39,102 nt of DNA from Rhodospirillales bacterium (lineage in GTDB: Bacteria > Pseudomonadota > Alphaproteobacteria > Rhodospirillales > Defluviicoccaceae), in the NCBI GenBank assembly GCA_007695045.1, contig REEP01000035.1, positions 1-39,102 on the forward strand, written 5' to 3'. Each line of letters starts with the position of its first letter. Position 1 is the stretch's first letter. Both the position numbers and the translations under genes were made by a program. Positions 7,333-15,358 of this stretch are shown here, piece after piece. The notes under the pieces were generated by a model, which saw only the letters and a program-made list of their open reading frames with translations, was not told the origin of the DNA and made no database searches.

Positions 7333-9021
7333 ATGCTGATCAAGGCCGCTACCATCGATGACGGCGCCACCCTGGAGACCGATGTCTGTATCATCGGCGC
7401 CGGTGCCGCCGGGATCGCACTCGCGATCGAACTGGGACGCGCCGGCATCGCGACGATCCTGCTCGAGGCCGGCTCTGTCAGCGGCAGCGCAAGAAGTCAG
7501 CGTCTTTACCGGGGGGCGGTGAACGATCCGGATCGCCACTTGGCGCCGGACCGCGATCGCAGCCGCGGCCTTGGCGGCACCACGGCGTTGTGGGGCGGGC
7601 GCTGCATGCCCTATGACCCCATCGACTTCGCCCCTCGCCCGTGGATCGCCGCCAGCGGCTGGCCGATCGGTCTCGATACCCTGGAGCCGTTCTACCGCCG
7701 CGCCCAGCGGTACGTCGATTGCGGCGCGTATGCGTATGACGCTGCGGCCGCCGGTCTGCCCGGCGCGCTGATCGAGGGGTTCCGCGATGGCGCGGTGACC
7801 ACCGGTTCGATCGAACGATGGAGCCCGCCAACCCATTTCGGGACGTCGTTCCGACCGGAGCTCGAGCGGTCCGAAGCCATCAGGTTGGTAACGGGCGGCG
7901 TGGCCGTCGGACTGGAACCGGACCGGGGCGGCATCCGGGTCGCCCGCGTGACGGTGCGCACTCTGCGCGGCCGCCGGTTCGGCGTGCGTGCGCGGCGCGT
8001 GGTCCTGGCGGGCGGCGGTCTCGAGTCCACCCGCTTGCTCCTGGTCACCGGGCGCGACCGGCCACGGGCTCTCGGCGACCATTCCGGCTGGCTCGGCCGC
8101 GGTTACATGACCCACATCGGGGGCGTCGTCGCGCGCATCGTCTTCAATCCCGGCCAGCGCATCATCTTCGGGTATGAGCAGGACCCGGAAGGCGTTTACG
8201 TCAGGCGGCGGTTCCGCGTGTCGGACGAAGCGCAGCGGGAGCATGGTCTCGTCAACATGTATGCCCTGCTCGATCGGCCACTCCTGGACGACGCGCAGCA
8301 CGGCAGCGCCATCCTCTCGCTGGCCTATCTTGCCAAGCGCCTCGTCCAGAAACAGTCGCCGGGCGCGTCAACAGGGGCCGGCGGCTCGGCTTTGGGGCTT
8401 TACTGGCGGCACGTCCGCAACCTGCTCACGGGCGCACCAGAGGTGCTGAGCGTCCTGCCGAAATTCGGCCGGCAGCGGTTTCTGTCCGGTCGGCGTGTCC
8501 CCTCGCTGCTGCTGTCCCGCGCGGACAACAGCTATCATCTGTATTTCCACGCGGAACAGACGCCGGACCGCGCCAGCGCGGTGCGGCTGTCCCCGTCCTG
8601 CGATCACCTCGGAGTGCCCCATCTCAGCATCGATTTTCTTGTGAACGATGACGATGTGGACCGGGTGTACCGGTCGCATTGCATCATCGATGAGGAACTG
8701 CGCGGGCAAGGTGTGGGCCGGCTTGCGTTCCTCGGGGCCGATCCGCGTGCGGACATCCGCGCCTGCAAGGCCACGCTCGGGCATCATGTCGGCACGGCGC
8801 GCATGGCCGCCGACCCGGCCGATGGCGTGGTCGATCCCGACTGCCGGGTCCATGGCGTGGAGAACCTCTACGTGGCCAGCAGCGCGGTGTTCCCGACCAG
8901 CAGTCAGGCCCACCCGACCCTGACCATCGTCGCCCTGGCGCTGCGCCTCGCCGATCACCTCCGGGGGATCGACGCCGGCAACCATGCGGCTTCGGTGCAG
9001 CGCGATCTGGTGGCCGGGTGA
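7333..9021 (+). CDS. GMC-family FAD-dependent oxidoreductase
   Basis: This 562-aa flavoprotein belongs to the glucose-methanol-choline family, which oxidises alcohols or sugars with FAD. The dinucleotide-binding motif IIGAGAAGIAL is at 20-30, with the acidic residue of LLEAG at the end of strand 2. GLGGTTALWGGRC is the second FAD contact. The C-terminal domain has GHHVGTARM (His484/485), and H527 in SSQAHPTLT occupies the second catalytic position, where many relatives have Asn. The ATG at 7333 is preceded closely by TAGGA; a longer frame from 7273 only overlaps the reductase. No signal peptide is evident, so it is probably cytoplasmic. It sits between an AKR and an SDR, suggesting oxidation of a sugar in the polymer pathway. 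Confidence 0.9.
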   Translation: MLIKAATIDDGATLETDVCIIGAGAAGIALAIELGRAGIATILLEAGSVSGSARSQRLYRGAVNDPDRHLAPDRDRSRGLGGTTALWGGRCMPYDPIDFAPRPWIAASGWPIGLDTLEPFYRRAQRYVDCGAYAYDAAAAGLPGALIEGFRDGAVTTGSIERWSPPTHFGTSFRPELERSEAIRLVTGGVAVGLEPDRGGIRVARVTVRTLRGRRFGVRARRVVLAGGGLESTRLLLVTGRDRPRALGDHSGWLGRGYMTHIGGVVARIVFNPGQRIIFGYEQDPEGVYVRRRFRVSDEAQREHGLVNMYALLDRPLLDDAQHGSAILSLAYLAKRLVQKQSPGASTGAGGSALGLYWRHVRNLLTGAPEVLSVLPKFGRQRFLSGRRVPSLLLSRADNSYHLYFHAEQTPDRASAVRLSPSCDHLGVPHLSIDFLVNDDDVDRVYRSHCIIDEELRGQGVGRLAFLGADPRADIRACKATLGHHVGTARMAADPADGVVDPDCRVHGVENLYVASSAVFPTSSQAHPTLTIVALALRLADHLRGIDAGNHAASVQRDLVAG

Positions 9022-9030
9022 GGCTTTGAC

Positions 9031-10017
9031 ATGCCGGGTGCAGCCGGACCGATCCTGATCACCGGCGCGACCGGTTTCATCGGCCGGGCCTTGACCCGTC
9101 GCCTGCTCCGGGATGGCATGAGGCTGGTCCTGGTAACCCGTCCCAGTGCCGCGCGCGCCGTCGCTGCGGAAGTGGGGCCCGCCGCGACCGTGCATGCCGC
9201 GGCCCTCGAAGACGCCGATGCGCTGCGCCACGTCGTCGGCTTGGTCCGGCCGGAGGTGGTCTATCATCTCGCCGCCTTGACGGACCCGGCCCGGGATGTC
9301 CGTAACGTGGACGTGGCCCTGATGACCAACCTTCGCGCCACGATCGCCCTGGCCGAAGCGGCTCTCGGTGTCGGTGTTCGTGTGTTCGTGGCGGCGGGCA
9401 CGGCGGAGGAGTACGGCCGATCCGACGTGCCGATGCACGAGGACATGCCGCTCCGCCCGCTGTCGCCCTATTCCGCCGCCAAAGCGGCGGCGAGCTTATG
9501 GCTCAAGATGATGCATGATACCTTCGGGCTGCCGGCCGTCGTGCTGCGGCCGTTTCTCTGTTACGGACCTGGGCAGGCGCCCCCGCGCCTTGTGCCATCG
9601 GCCATCCTGCATGCCATCGCCGGACGGGATTTCCCCATGACCGAGGGGGTACAGCTGCGCGAGTTGACCTACGTGGACGACGTGGTCGACGGCTTCGTGC
9701 GGGCCGCCGCCACGCCGGCCGCCCTCGGCGAGGCCATCAATCTCGGCAGCGGCGTGGAACACACCGTCATCGACATCGTCACGGAGATCTACCGGCGGGC
9801 GGGCCGCGGCGGCCGGCCTTTGCCGGGGGCGCTGCCGACGCGATCCAACGAAATGCGCCGCTTCGCCGCCGACGGGAGCAAAGCCGTTCGCCTGCTCGGC
9901 TGGCGCGCCACCACGCCGCTCGGCGATGGCCTGGACCGGACGATCCGCTGGGCCGAAGCCGAAGGCGACCGGCCGGTGCCATTCGTGCTGCGCCGGGCAC
10001 GAGGCGGCTGCCCGTGA
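9031..10017 (+). CDS. NAD-dependent epimerase/dehydratase (extended SDR)
   Basis: This 328-aa extended SDR is probably a nucleotide-sugar epimerase, dehydratase or reductase. TGATGFIG is at 11-18 and the catalytic Y147/K151 lie in PYSAAKAAA. RELTYVDDVVDG and the AINLGSG segment are typical of the sugar-nucleotide-binding half. It starts nine bases after the GMC gene ends, and its TGA overlaps the GTG start of the flippase. Together with the AKR and GMC genes it forms a three-enzyme redox block. The exact substrate is unknown; it differs from the UXS copy at 4272 in lacking the NLACPASP signature. Confidence 0.88.
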   Translation: MPGAAGPILITGATGFIGRALTRRLLRDGMRLVLVTRPSAARAVAAEVGPAATVHAAALEDADALRHVVGLVRPEVVYHLAALTDPARDVRNVDVALMTNLRATIALAEAALGVGVRVFVAAGTAEEYGRSDVPMHEDMPLRPLSPYSAAKAAASLWLKMMHDTFGLPAVVLRPFLCYGPGQAPPRLVPSAILHAIAGRDFPMTEGVQLRELTYVDDVVDGFVRAAATPAALGEAINLGSGVEHTVIDIVTEIYRRAGRGGRPLPGALPTRSNEMRRFAADGSKAVRLLGWRATTPLGDGLDRTIRWAEAEGDRPVPFVLRRARGGCP

Positions 10018-11561
10018 GCAGCCAAATGCACCCCGCCGATCCCGGTAACGGCCCTGCCGGCTCTCAACCACGACGATGGCGCACCCTCGCCAGCGTAAGC
10101 CGCATCCGAAACGTCTCGTTCAGCACCGCCGACCACGTGCTGCTGCTGGTGCTCTGGGCGGTCTCGACGCCGATTTTCATCGCACAACTGGGGGACGAGC
10201 GCTTCGGGGTCTGGGTGCTGATCAACGCGGTGGTGGGCCTGGGCGGGGTGTTCAGCCTGGGTTTCGGCGAGGCCACGATTCGCTTCGTCGCCAAATACCG
10301 GGCCGACGGGCGGGACGATCTGGTGCATCGGGTGGTCGAGACCACGTTCGTGCTCTACCTCGCGGCCGGAATCGTTTTCGGGGCCGGCGTGGCGGCGGCG
10401 GCATCGTGGCTCGCGGTGCATGCGCTCGGCGTCAGCGCCACGCACGCGGCGGAAGCGACCGCGGGCCTGCGCTTGGCGGGGCTGGCATTGGTCGTGACCA
10501 GCCTGCTCAAGGTCTTCGAATCCGCCATCAACGGTTTCGAACGCTTCGATCTCACCGCCCGGATCAGCATGGTCGCCCGGACCGGCATCATCGTGGCCAA
10601 CGCGGCGGCCGCTCTCCTGGGCTTCGGGCTGATTGTCTTGATGACCATCACCGTGGTCGGCTTGGCCGGGCAAGCCGTGGCCACATACCGGGTGGTGATG
10701 CACCGTTTCCTTCCGGAACTGCGCCTGTTCCGCGCCCCCTCTCGGGAGGTGACAGGCGACGTCGTGCGCTTTGGCGCGCACAGCTGGTTGCAAATCACCT
10801 CCGGCGCGCTCAGCAACACGGTGGACCGCTTCCTGGTCGGCGCGCTGGTAAGCCCGGCCGCCGCCGGCGTCTACGCGGTCTGCCTTCAACTTGCGCAGCA
10901 GATCCACCTCCTTCTGGTCCGGGCCCTTGCCTTCATCATGCCGGCGGCGAGCGGCGCGGCCGGCAGCGGCGACGGTGGCCACGCCCTTCGCGAGGCCTAC
11001 AGCCACGGCGTTTGCCTGACCCTGGCGCTGATCGGTGTCATTGCCATCCCGTTGTACGTTCTGGCGCCGCAGGTTCTGACGGTCTGGATCGGACCGGATT
11101 TCGCCACCGATGGGACAGATACGTTGCGGTTGCTGACGATTTATTTTGCCATCTGGGGGATCGGCGTCGCCCCATTCTATCTGCTCAACGGCGCAGGGCT
11201 GCCCGGGTGGAACACCGCGGCGGGTCTGGTCCATGGACTGGTCATCGTCGCCGTGGCAGCGCTGCTCCTGCCAAAACTGGGGCTGGAAGGCGCGGCCTGG
11301 GCGCGGCTGGCCGCCCTGCCGACTCTGGCCTTGGTCCTGGCGGCCATGCACGCTCGCGTGTTGCGGGCCGGGCGTCTCGCCACCGCACTGCTGGTGGCGG
11401 GGATCGGCGTGCTGCTCGCCCTGGCGGCGTTGATCGAAGCGCGCACGGCGGGGCTGATCGATGCTCGGTTCGGAGAACTACTGGTGGCCGGGCCGGTCCT
11501 CGTCCTGGCCGGCGGCCTGCTCTCCCTGGTGTTCGTGCTGCTGGCCCGGCGGGCCGCTTGA
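10014..11561 (+). CDS. Lipid-linked oligosaccharide flippase (Wzx/RfbX-like)
   Basis: This 515-aa integral membrane protein of the polysaccharide-exporter (MOP) superfamily would move the undecaprenyl-linked repeat unit across the inner membrane. About 12-14 hydrophobic segments are visible, with the early family pattern WAVSTPIFIAQLGDERFGVWVL and a GFGEATIRFVAKY segment, and the mid-protein VDRFLVGALVSPAAAGVYAV repeat-like motif. The GTG start overlaps the stop of the preceding SDR gene (GTGA), and the N-terminal 30 residues are polar. It ends the plus-strand operon, only five bases from the end of the convergent polymerase gene. Confidence 0.9.
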   Translation: MSSQMHPADPGNGPAGSQPRRWRTLASVSRIRNVSFSTADHVLLLVLWAVSTPIFIAQLGDERFGVWVLINAVVGLGGVFSLGFGEATIRFVAKYRADGRDDLVHRVVETTFVLYLAAGIVFGAGVAAAASWLAVHALGVSATHAAEATAGLRLAGLALVVTSLLKVFESAINGFERFDLTARISMVARTGIIVANAAAALLGFGLIVLMTITVVGLAGQAVATYRVVMHRFLPELRLFRAPSREVTGDVVRFGAHSWLQITSGALSNTVDRFLVGALVSPAAAGVYAVCLQLAQQIHLLLVRALAFIMPAASGAAGSGDGGHALREAYSHGVCLTLALIGVIAIPLYVLAPQVLTVWIGPDFATDGTDTLRLLTIYFAIWGIGVAPFYLLNGAGLPGWNTAAGLVHGLVIVAVAALLLPKLGLEGAAWARLAALPTLALVLAAMHARVLRAGRLATALLVAGIGVLLALAALIEARTAGLIDARFGELLVAGPVLVLAGGLLSLVFVLLARRAA

Positions 11562-11566
11562 GCGGC

Positions 11567-12997
11567 TCACTCGGCGGCGGCCGGCGTTGCGGGAGCGGTC
11601 GCCGCCCGCGCGGGGGTGGCCACGGGCGCGACCCGTTCGGCCATCCGCCCGAGCACCATGGCCAGTGCCAGTGTCAGCCAGATCTCCCGGGGCATGGGGT
11701 TGAACATGAAGGTGCCGAGCTGTCCCGCCAGCATCACGAACACGATCACGGCGTAGGCGCGCAACGTCTCCACCGATGCCGCTCGCCACAAGGCCCGGAA
11801 GGCCAGGACCCAGAGCACCAGGAAGGCTGCCAGCGCGGGCAGGCCGGCCTCCGCCGCAAGCTGCAGGAAGATGTTATGCGGGACGGCCGTGTCGATGTAA
11901 TTGTGGGCGGACGCTCCGAGCGGCAGGTAGTCCCGCGCGACAGTTGGGCTGTGGTCGATGCCGACGCCAAAGAGCGGGTGCGACAGGATCATGTTGACGG
12001 CAGCTGCCCAATTCTCCTGACGCCACAGCAGCGATTCCGAGGCTTCTGCGACGTCGGCGGTCTGGGTCGCAGACCGCACCGTGCCGATGCTCTCGATATC
12101 GCGGATGATGGCCCCGGGTGAAAAATCATACATCGCCAGCAGCAGAACGCCGGAGAACAGGCCGATCAGCGCAAGGGTACGGGTGGTGCGTGTTGCCGCG
12201 ACCATGGCGGCGGCGATGAGCACGAGCATGCCGATCCAGGAGCTGCGGGCGAAGGTGTACCACCAGCCGATGAAAAACAGCCCGACCGCGATCAGCAAGG
12301 TCAACCGTACCAGGGTCGAGCGAGCTGTCAGGGCGAGCCCTACCGCTGCCGCGATGGCTACCTGGAAGAAGCCGGCGAGGGTGATGGGGTGGGCATGAGT
12401 CCCGACCACCCGGATGTTTTCCATCCCGCGTTCTTCGGCGAGATGCTGCTGCCAGCCGCCAAACGGCGTGAAGTTGTAGAAGGCCTCCGCCATCACCAGG
12501 AGGGCCTGTAGCGCGGCGACGCCCACGAGCACCCAGAGGACACGTCGGAACCGATCAGGGTCGTCCGCTTGGTTCAGCACCACGAAGAAGACCGCAGCGT
12601 AGATGATGAACGACCCGACCCGGCTCAGCAGCCCGGCCGTGCCGAAGGCCACGGACGACACCAGGATCGCAGCAAAGAACGCCAGGGCCGCGATACCGTA
12701 AGGCCAAAGAAACAAGCTCGGCATGGGGACTTTGCGAGCGAATGCCTGGAACGCGATCACGCCCAGGCTGGCCACGATGACGAGACGCGCGACGGTGATG
12801 CTGTCGGTGAACTGCACGTTCACCGGGACGACAGCCACGACCGCGTAAAGGGCGCTGTAGGGCACCGCCAGCATCACGCCGGCGGCAACCAGGGCCGGCA
12901 GGACGACCGCTCCCTTGAATGAGAACACGGCCGCAATGACGCCCAGCAGCCCGCCCACCGATAGCGACAGCGTTCCCTTGACCATCCGCTCAATCAC
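11567..12997 (-). CDS. O-antigen polymerase/ligase family membrane protein (Wzy/WaaL-like)
   Basis: This 476-aa polytopic membrane protein carries the Wzy_C hallmarks: the TFARSSWIG segment at about 248-256, a large periplasmic loop (about 291-370) and HNIFLQLAAEAGLP at 374-387. The arginine of FARSS and the loop histidine correspond to residues important in the family. With a Wzx gene adjacent it most likely polymerises repeat units, although ligation to a lipid cannot be excluded. The start is GTG (12997) with AGGAGG ten bases upstream; an internal ATG at 12985 is too far from that site. The C-terminal 15 residues are an Ala/Pro tail. It is convergent with the flippase gene. Confidence 0.87.
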   Translation of the reverse strand: MIERMVKGTLSLSVGGLLGVIAAVFSFKGAVVLPALVAAGVMLAVPYSALYAVVAVVPVNVQFTDSITVARLVIVASLGVIAFQAFARKVPMPSLFLWPYGIAALAFFAAILVSSVAFGTAGLLSRVGSFIIYAAVFFVVLNQADDPDRFRRVLWVLVGVAALQALLVMAEAFYNFTPFGGWQQHLAEERGMENIRVVGTHAHPITLAGFFQVAIAAAVGLALTARSTLVRLTLLIAVGLFFIGWWYTFARSSWIGMLVLIAAAMVAATRTTRTLALIGLFSGVLLLAMYDFSPGAIIRDIESIGTVRSATQTADVAEASESLLWRQENWAAAVNMILSHPLFGVGIDHSPTVARDYLPLGASAHNYIDTAVPHNIFLQLAAEAGLPALAAFLVLWVLAFRALWRAASVETLRAYAVIVFVMLAGQLGTFMFNPMPREIWLTLALAMVLGRMAERVAPVATPARAATAPATPAAAE

Positions 12998-13180
12998 GCC
13001 GAGAAAGCCTCCTGGCCATTGCTTCCGCGCTCCCTGACAAGGGCTCGAACGACAGTGTCACGGCAGGACGTTAACGTGACCTTGGGAGAGATGTGCGATG
13101 TAGAGCACCGCGAACGTGGTCGTCGCAGTCTTTCCCATTTGAAACCGCAGACGCACCAACGCAAAACACAGGATAGCATC
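12998..13180. promoter_or_regulatory. Divergent intergenic region between polymerase and CgeB-like genes
   Basis: These 183 bases must hold promoters for both the leftward polymerase gene and the rightward glycosyltransferase gene. They contain the 10-bp palindrome ACGTTAACGT (13068-13077), embedded in a GTCAC (13057-13061) / GTGAC (13076-13080) inverted pair. No clear -35/-10 pair was identified. A regulator binding here could control both genes, which is inference only. Confidence 0.35.
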
Positions 13181-14365
13181 ATGCGTATCGTTCATTTTAA
13201 TGCCGGTGGGCCTGAATTTCACGACCGACCGTACCAGTACGATGCTCACCACGTCCACATGATCGACGAACTCCGGCGCGCCGGGCACGAGGTGCTGCAT
13301 ATCAATCCGGCCGGCATCCTGGGCCGGTACGACACCCCCGATGTCTACGGCGAGGTCACGGTCGCCCGGGTGCGCGAGTTCCAGGCCGAGGGCGGTTGCG
13401 ACCTGTTCTTCGCCACCGCCGTCGACCATGCCCTGCGGCCCGACGCGGTGCAGGAGATTGGCCGGCTGGGGATTCCCACCCTCAATCTCGACATTGACGA
13501 TCTGACCCATCCGTACAGGGTCAAGAAAATCACGCCGGCCTTCGATCTGGTCTGGACCTCGGTGCGGGAGAACGAGGCGCTGATCCGGCGCTATGGCGCG
13601 CGGAAACTGGTCCAGATGCCATTCGCGGCCAACCCGCACACGTTTCATCCCGTCGCGGCTGACTCGGAAACGCGCGCGGTCTGCTTCGTCGGCGCCTGTT
13701 ACGGTGCCCGCGCACGGTCGGTGGCCACGCTCTCGCAGAATGACGTGCCGGTGCGGGTCTATGGGACCAGTCCGTTTGACGTCTACGGCGCGGGACAGGT
13801 GCCGGTGCCGGCTCTTCGCGCGCTCAGTTACTACCAGGAAGGGTGGGAGCGGCTGTTCAAGAGCCTCAGCTACGCCACGGGGCGCACGTGCATCCGCGCG
13901 ATGCTGGCCCGTTCCGTGGAAACAATGGTCCGCGACGTGCCGGAAAAGCACCTCAAGAACCCCCTGATCGAATACCACCCGGGGCCGTCGTTCGAAGACA
14001 TGCCGACCTGCCTTGCCGAGCACGCCATTTCGCTGGGCTCCCTCGAGGTGTCGAGCACGTTCGTCCTCAAGCAGCCTCTGTTCACCATCCGCTTCCGCGA
14101 GTTCGAGGCGCCTATGTGTGGTGCCGTTCATCTCGCCAACGGCTACCCCGAGCTGAAGGAATACTTCGAGGAAGATCGGGAGATGATCTTCTACCACAGT
14201 CTGGAGGAACTGACGGACAAGGCGCGGTTCTGGCTCGATCCGGCGCGCGACACGGCGCGCCAGGAGATTCGACGCCGGGCGCGGGCGCGGAGCGAGGGCG
14301 AGCACACTTGGCGCCACCGCTTTCGCCGCTGCCTCGATCTGCTCGGCATCCATCAGCCGATCTGA
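13181..14365 (+). CDS. CgeB-like glycosyltransferase (GT-B, Glyco_trans_1_2 type)
   Basis: This 394-aa protein resembles the CgeB/YkvP group, named from Bacillus spore-coat proteins but common in polysaccharide loci. The N-terminal domain begins MRIVHFNAGGPEFHDR and contains NLDIDDLTHPYR. The C-terminal domain has the group's typical order: FREFEAPMCGAVHLANGYPE, then ELKEYFEEDREMIFY, a segment ending in a Leu-rich LEELTDKARFWL, and the HTWRHRF motif near the end. The ATG at 13181 has AGGA seven bases upstream; the frame open from 13019 is rejected because it lacks a site and runs through the probable promoter region. Donor and acceptor are unknown. Confidence 0.82.
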   Translation: MRIVHFNAGGPEFHDRPYQYDAHHVHMIDELRRAGHEVLHINPAGILGRYDTPDVYGEVTVARVREFQAEGGCDLFFATAVDHALRPDAVQEIGRLGIPTLNLDIDDLTHPYRVKKITPAFDLVWTSVRENEALIRRYGARKLVQMPFAANPHTFHPVAADSETRAVCFVGACYGARARSVATLSQNDVPVRVYGTSPFDVYGAGQVPVPALRALSYYQEGWERLFKSLSYATGRTCIRAMLARSVETMVRDVPEKHLKNPLIEYHPGPSFEDMPTCLAEHAISLGSLEVSSTFVLKQPLFTIRFREFEAPMCGAVHLANGYPELKEYFEEDREMIFYHSLEELTDKARFWLDPARDTARQEIRRRARARSEGEHTWRHRFRRCLDLLGIHQPI

Positions 14366-14396
14366 CGCCGGTGGGTCTGATCCCGGCTCGCCGCAA

Positions 14397-15308
14397 TCAG
14401 GCCTTGAGTTCCGGCGCCCACGGGGCGTAACGGCGATAGGCCTTGAGGATGGGGCCGAGGAACCGGTTGCGCTGCATCTTCTCCAGCATGACGCACTGGT
14501 CGGCCAGTTCGTCCAGCAGCAAGGCGTAGCGGGCGGCGACCGCCTGCACCGCCTCGTCGCCCTGGCTCCGGGCATCGGCGAAGTCGGCCGCGATCAGCGA
14601 GGCTAGGTGTGTTTTCCGCTCGGCCCGGGATTTCTCCACGGAACTGAGCGACTTCGAGGTGTAATGCAGGCGATACCAGCCGAGCATGCGCGGCGTGACG
14701 ATGGCCGGCGCGGCGCGATGCATCCGCTGCCACAGGCCCAGGTCCATCACGTAGTGGAGGTGCTCGTCGAACGGCCCGGCGGCTTCCCACATCGCCCGGT
14801 TCCAGAACACCGACTGCGTCGGGATCCAGCGGAGCGACCACAACAGGAAGGTGGTATCGTCCACCCGTTCCGGGACACGCTCGCCGAACTGTCGGCCGCG
14901 TCCGTCGATCAGGCGGGCGCCACCCACGAGCCACTGGGGCTTCGAGAAGTCCGTGAGCAAGTCCGCCACGTGGTGGAAGGAGCCGGGCTCCAGCAGGTCA
15001 TCCGCATTGGCCCAGTAATGGATGTCACCGTTGGCGCGGGCGAATCCCTTGTTGATGGCGTGGCACTGGCCACGATCGGGCTCCGACACCCAGTAGGCCA
15101 GACGGCCTTCGAACCGGCGGATGATGTCCACCGTCGCGTCGGTACTGCCGCCATCGATGATGATGAATTCGAGATTGGGATAATCCTGCCCGAGGATGTT
15201 GTTGATGGTCTCTTCCAGGTAGTCCGCGCCATTGAACGTGGGCAGGACCACGCTCAGCTTGGGCGTCGGTCGCGCCGGCTGGATTTGCTGTTGCGTTGTT
15301 TCGGTCAC
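14397..15308 (-). CDS. Glycosyltransferase family 2 (GT-A fold)
   Basis: This inverting GT2-type transferase (303 aa) begins its domain with LSVVLPTFNGADYLEETINN. IDGGSTDAT (51-59) binds the nucleotide, and NADD (101-104) provides the metal-binding DxD-like motif. The downstream WIPTQSVFWNRAMWEAAGPFD segment carries the expected acceptor-side residues. No transmembrane segment is visible, so it acts at the cytoplasmic membrane face. The GTG start at 15308 has GAGGTGAC about seven bases upstream. It follows the GH26-like gene on the same strand with about 50 bases between them, so the two may be cotranscribed. The sugar added is unknown. Confidence 0.9.
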   Translation of the reverse strand: MTETTQQQIQPARPTPKLSVVLPTFNGADYLEETINNILGQDYPNLEFIIIDGGSTDATVDIIRRFEGRLAYWVSEPDRGQCHAINKGFARANGDIHYWANADDLLEPGSFHHVADLLTDFSKPQWLVGGARLIDGRGRQFGERVPERVDDTTFLLWSLRWIPTQSVFWNRAMWEAAGPFDEHLHYVMDLGLWQRMHRAAPAIVTPRMLGWYRLHYTSKSLSSVEKSRAERKTHLASLIAADFADARSQGDEAVQAVAARYALLLDELADQCVMLEKMQRNRFLGPILKAYRRYAPWAPELKA

Positions 15309-15358
15309 CGGAAGTCACCTCGATGTGGATGGTCCTTGAGCGGTGCAGATTGCCCGCG

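Noticed and set aside
10076-12121. Very long plus-strand frame (681 codons) across the flippase and polymerase genes
   Set aside because: It is an out-of-frame shadow, rich in Arg and Gly, overlapping two genes with clear membrane-protein features.
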